Below are positions 6,057 through 8,106 of a stretch of DNA of 8,106 nucleotides, piece by piece. Under the pieces are notes generated by a model, which was not told where the DNA came from, did no database searches, and worked only from the letters and a program-made list of their open reading frames with translations. The position numbers were made by a program, and so were the translations under genes. Each line of letters begins with the position of its first letter. Positions within the stretch are counted from its first letter, which is position 1. This stretch comes from Phycisphaerales bacterium UBA1845 (GTDB lineage Bacteria > Planctomycetota > Phycisphaerae > UBA1845). The stretch is taken from NCBI GenBank assembly GCA_002338715.1, contig DDIR01000049.1:84002-92107 (forward strand), given 5' to 3'.

Positions 6057-7936
6057 AAAGCTGCGTCGAGGAAAACACACAGGCCTGGATGAGAGAAATC
6101 AAGTGCGTATCGGTTGTCGAGGCATTTCGGCACATCGTCCGCGGGACACGCATCTTCATCGGTTCGGGGGCGGCGGCTCCGCTGACCCTGATCGAGGCGA
6201 TGGACACCCACTCCGAGTACTTCGTTGATCATGAAGTGGTGTCGATTCTAACGGAGGGACCGGCGCCGTACGCCACAGAGAAGCACGCACTGCGTTTCCG
6301 CTACAATGCCTTGTTTATTGGTGGTAATGTGCGCGGTTCGGTCGAAGCGGGTCATGCGGACTACACGCCGATCTTCCTGTCCGAGATTCCTCGGATGTTC
6401 AAAGAAGGGCAGATGCCCCTCGGTGTCGCGATGATCCAGGTCGCGCCGCCGCGTGACGGTATGTGCAGTCTTGGTGTTTCGGTTGACGTGGTTAAAGCCG
6501 CGGCTGAATCGGCTGACATGATCATCGCCGAAGTAAACCCGCAGATGCCGTTCACCGTGGGTGATTCCTGTATCCCGGCCAATGACATCGACTATTTCAT
6601 CCTTGGCGATCACGCGATTCCAGAGTTGCGCGCGAGGCCGATCACGCCCGAGAACAAGAGGATTGGCAAAAACATCGCAAAGCTCGTCGACGATGGTTCG
6701 ACGATTCAAGCCGGAATCGGGGCAATCCCCGATGCGGCGCTGTCGATGCTCAAGGACAAGAAAGACCTCGGCGTTCACACCGAAATGATGAGCGATGGTT
6801 TCGTCGACCTCATTGAACAGGGCGTTGTCACCAATCGCTTCAAGAAAAAGCACAAGGGCAAGTCGGTGACCAGTTTCATGCTGGGCACCAAGCGGTTGTA
6901 TGACTTCGTGCGCGATCGTGACGACATCGAATGCTACCCGTGCGATTATACAAACGATCCATACGTGATCGGTCAGATCGACAAGATGGTGGCGATCAAC
7001 ACAGCCGTCGAAGTGGACTTGACCGGTCAGGTGTGTTCCGACTCGATCGGGGCGCGTTTTTACAGCGGTATCGGTGGGCAGGTGGACTTCATCCGTGGAG
7101 CAGCCCGCAGCAAGGGCGGTAAGCCGATCATCGCACTGCCTTCGACAGCGAAGAACGGAACCGTGTCGCGTATTAAACCGCGACTTCAGCGTGGTGGCGG
7201 TGTGGTCACCACGCGCGGTGACGTTCACTACGTGGTGACGGAGTGGGGTATCGCGTCGCTGCATGGCAAGACGGTGCGGGAAAGGGCGATGGCGTTGATT
7301 GAAATCGCCCACCCCAAGTTTCGGCCTTGGCTTTTGGCTGAAGCCAAACAGCACAAGTACGTTTACGCGGACCAAGCCGACCCGCCGATCACGATGCCGA
7401 TTTATCCGCAGGATCTTGAGTTCTACTTCAAGGATCGCAATGGCGTCGACATTCTGATCCGTCCGGTGCGAATCAGTGACGAAGACCAGATGCACGATTT
7501 GTTCTATTCGATGAGCGACGAATCGCTTTATCAGCGTTTCTTCGCTTATACCAAGTCGGTTCCGCATGCGTCGTTGCAGAACCTCTGCGTGGTGGACTAC
7601 CACAAGAGCATGGCATTGGTCGCGAGTGTCGGTGATATGGACTCAGAACGAATCATCGGGATGGCCCGCTACGTGCATGATAAGGATACCGGGTTCGCCG
7701 AAGCAGAATTTGCGGTCGCGGATGAGTACCAGAATCGGGGCACCGGAACGACGCTGATTTTGAAACTGGCCGAGGTGGCCAAATCAAATGGCATCAAAGG
7801 ATTCATCGCCGACGTATTGTCCAATAACGCACAAATGCTGCACCTCTTCGGAAAACTGGGCGGACGACATGAGTCGCTCTGTAACCAGGGGATCTATTCG
7901 CTGAAGATCTGGTTTGACGAGGAGGCAACGACATAG
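6053..7936 (+). CDS. Acetyl-CoA hydrolase/CoA-transferase family protein fused to a GNAT acetyltransferase domain
   Basis: A 627-residue fusion. Residues about 15-450 form an acetyl-CoA hydrolase / 4-hydroxybutyrate CoA-transferase-type enzyme: the N-terminal half ends near AEVNPQMPFTVGD (159-171), GIGAIPDAAL is at 221-230, E244 in VHTEMMSDG is the likely catalytic glutamate that forms the acyl-CoA intermediate, and the C-terminal half has the glycine loop YSGIGGQVDFIRGAA (337-351). A YP-x-D-L linker (about 451-465) joins a GNAT domain (about 467-620) with IRPVRISDED, the acetyl-CoA-binding motif DEYQNRGTGT (557-566) and NNAQMLHLFGKLGG (591-604). This GNAT type resembles Pat/AcuA-like protein acetyltransferases. 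The enzyme could exchange or hydrolyse acyl-CoA and acetylate a small molecule or a protein lysine; the substrates are not visible. The start overlaps the upstream stop (ATGA), with AGGAC before it. I saw no frameshift or missing key residue. The fusion is an established architecture, so a joined gene artefact is unlikely. Confidence 0.93.
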   Translation: MKSCVEENTQAWMREIKCVSVVEAFRHIVRGTRIFIGSGAAAPLTLIEAMDTHSEYFVDHEVVSILTEGPAPYATEKHALRFRYNALFIGGNVRGSVEAGHADYTPIFLSEIPRMFKEGQMPLGVAMIQVAPPRDGMCSLGVSVDVVKAAAESADMIIAEVNPQMPFTVGDSCIPANDIDYFILGDHAIPELRARPITPENKRIGKNIAKLVDDGSTIQAGIGAIPDAALSMLKDKKDLGVHTEMMSDGFVDLIEQGVVTNRFKKKHKGKSVTSFMLGTKRLYDFVRDRDDIECYPCDYTNDPYVIGQIDKMVAINTAVEVDLTGQVCSDSIGARFYSGIGGQVDFIRGAARSKGGKPIIALPSTAKNGTVSRIKPRLQRGGGVVTTRGDVHYVVTEWGIASLHGKTVRERAMALIEIAHPKFRPWLLAEAKQHKYVYADQADPPITMPIYPQDLEFYFKDRNGVDILIRPVRISDEDQMHDLFYSMSDESLYQRFFAYTKSVPHASLQNLCVVDYHKSMALVASVGDMDSERIIGMARYVHDKDTGFAEAEFAVADEYQNRGTGTTLILKLAEVAKSNGIKGFIADVLSNNAQMLHLFGKLGGRHESLCNQGIYSLKIWFDEEATT

Positions 7937-7940
7937 GAGG
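7935..7940 (+). promoter_or_regulatory. Ribosome binding site AGGAGG overlapping the stop of the fusion gene
   Basis: AGGAGG overlaps the TAG at 7934-7936 and lies 7 bases before the ATG at 7948. It supports a real third gene in the operon and sets its start. Confidence 0.8.
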
Positions 7941-7947
7941 ACTGGAG

Positions 7948-8106
7948 ATGACTGCGCCATCGAGCACCCCATTGTCTCGGCTCGTGGAACGACAGATGCG
8001 CAATTGGGAGTTGGCCAAAGCCCAACAGGTTGATTCACCAGTTTCGCGCGAGCAAGTTGTCCATCACTTCATCACGATATCCCGCCAAGCCGGTAGCGGC
8101 GGGGGC
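7948..8106 (+). CDS. Cytidylate-kinase-like family protein, N-terminal fragment (3'-truncated)
   Basis: 53 codons are visible before the window ends, in frame throughout. After a polar N-terminus with RLVERQMRNWELAKAQ (residues 11-26), the sequence reaches HHFITISRQAGSGGG, which matches the nucleotide-binding loop at the start of the cytidylate-kinase-like family (P-loop kinase fold; compare ISR-x-x-GSGGG in that family). Members are predicted nucleotide kinases distinct from Cmk, and their substrate is generally unknown. The gene follows the CoA-transferase/GNAT gene by 11 bases with an excellent ribosome site, so it is the third gene of the same operon. The family call rests on one motif and the N-terminal helix only; the rest of the protein lies outside the window. 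Confidence 0.75.
   Translation, partial: MTAPSSTPLSRLVERQMRNWELAKAQQVDSPVSREQVVHHFITISRQAGSGGG

Noticed and set aside
6248..7603. A 451-codon open frame on the minus strand inside the CoA-transferase/GNAT gene
   Set aside because: The translation is rich in Arg, His and Asp with no recognisable domain, and the plus-strand frame has intact motifs throughout. It is an antisense shadow of high-GC codon use.
1..8106. CRISPR arrays, tRNA/rRNA genes, insertion sequences, phage genes
   Set aside because: I saw no repeat-spacer pattern, cloverleaf-like sequence, transposase or integrase motif, or flanking inverted/direct repeats.

Overview
The window looks like a bacterial chromosome segment with dense, tightly packed genes and moderately high GC. 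No 16S or other taxonomic marker is present. The gene content (cbb3-oxidase-type copper ATPase, globin-coupled histidine kinase, NtrC-type regulator, AcuB-like protein, CoA-transferase/GNAT fusion, cytidylate-kinase-like protein) suggests a free-living Gram-negative-type bacterium that meets changing oxygen levels. Planctomycetota or a deltaproteobacterial-type lineage would fit, but the sequence does not decide this.

Layout. (1) Bases 1-2451, plus strand: the C-terminal two thirds of a Cu+-type P1B ATPase (CcoI/FixI/CopA family) that enters from the left edge, then a SafE/DsbD_2-type membrane protein, then a small three-helix DUF4405-like membrane protein. The genes overlap or abut and appear to be one transcription unit; this set usually accompanies assembly of the high-affinity cbb3 oxidase and copper handling. 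(2) Bases 2475 to about 5041, minus strand, convergent with the first block: a two-component pair made of a protoglobin-domain (heme, gas-sensing) histidine kinase and a sigma-54-dependent NtrC-family response regulator, overlapping by 7 bases. (3) About 5042-5420: a divergent regulatory region. It holds a perfect inverted repeat (TGTGGC-N4-GCCACA), a GGCAC-N5-GTGCC dyad and a good -24/-12 promoter match facing right. (4) Bases 5421-8106, plus strand: a CBS-CBS-ACT-like protein (AcuB type), a 627-residue acetyl-CoA hydrolase/CoA-transferase fused to a GNAT acetyltransferase, and the start of a cytidylate-kinase-like protein cut by the right edge.

Working model (inference). The globin kinase senses O2 (or NO/CO) and phosphorylates the sigma-54 activator. 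The activator binds the inverted repeat about 140 bases upstream of the predicted start site and fires the -24/-12 promoter of the AcuB-like/CoA-transferase-GNAT/kinase-like operon. That operon would adjust acyl-CoA use and perhaps protein acetylation at low oxygen, next to genes that help build a low-oxygen respiratory oxidase. This complete sensor-to-promoter-to-output unit is the most interesting feature of the window.
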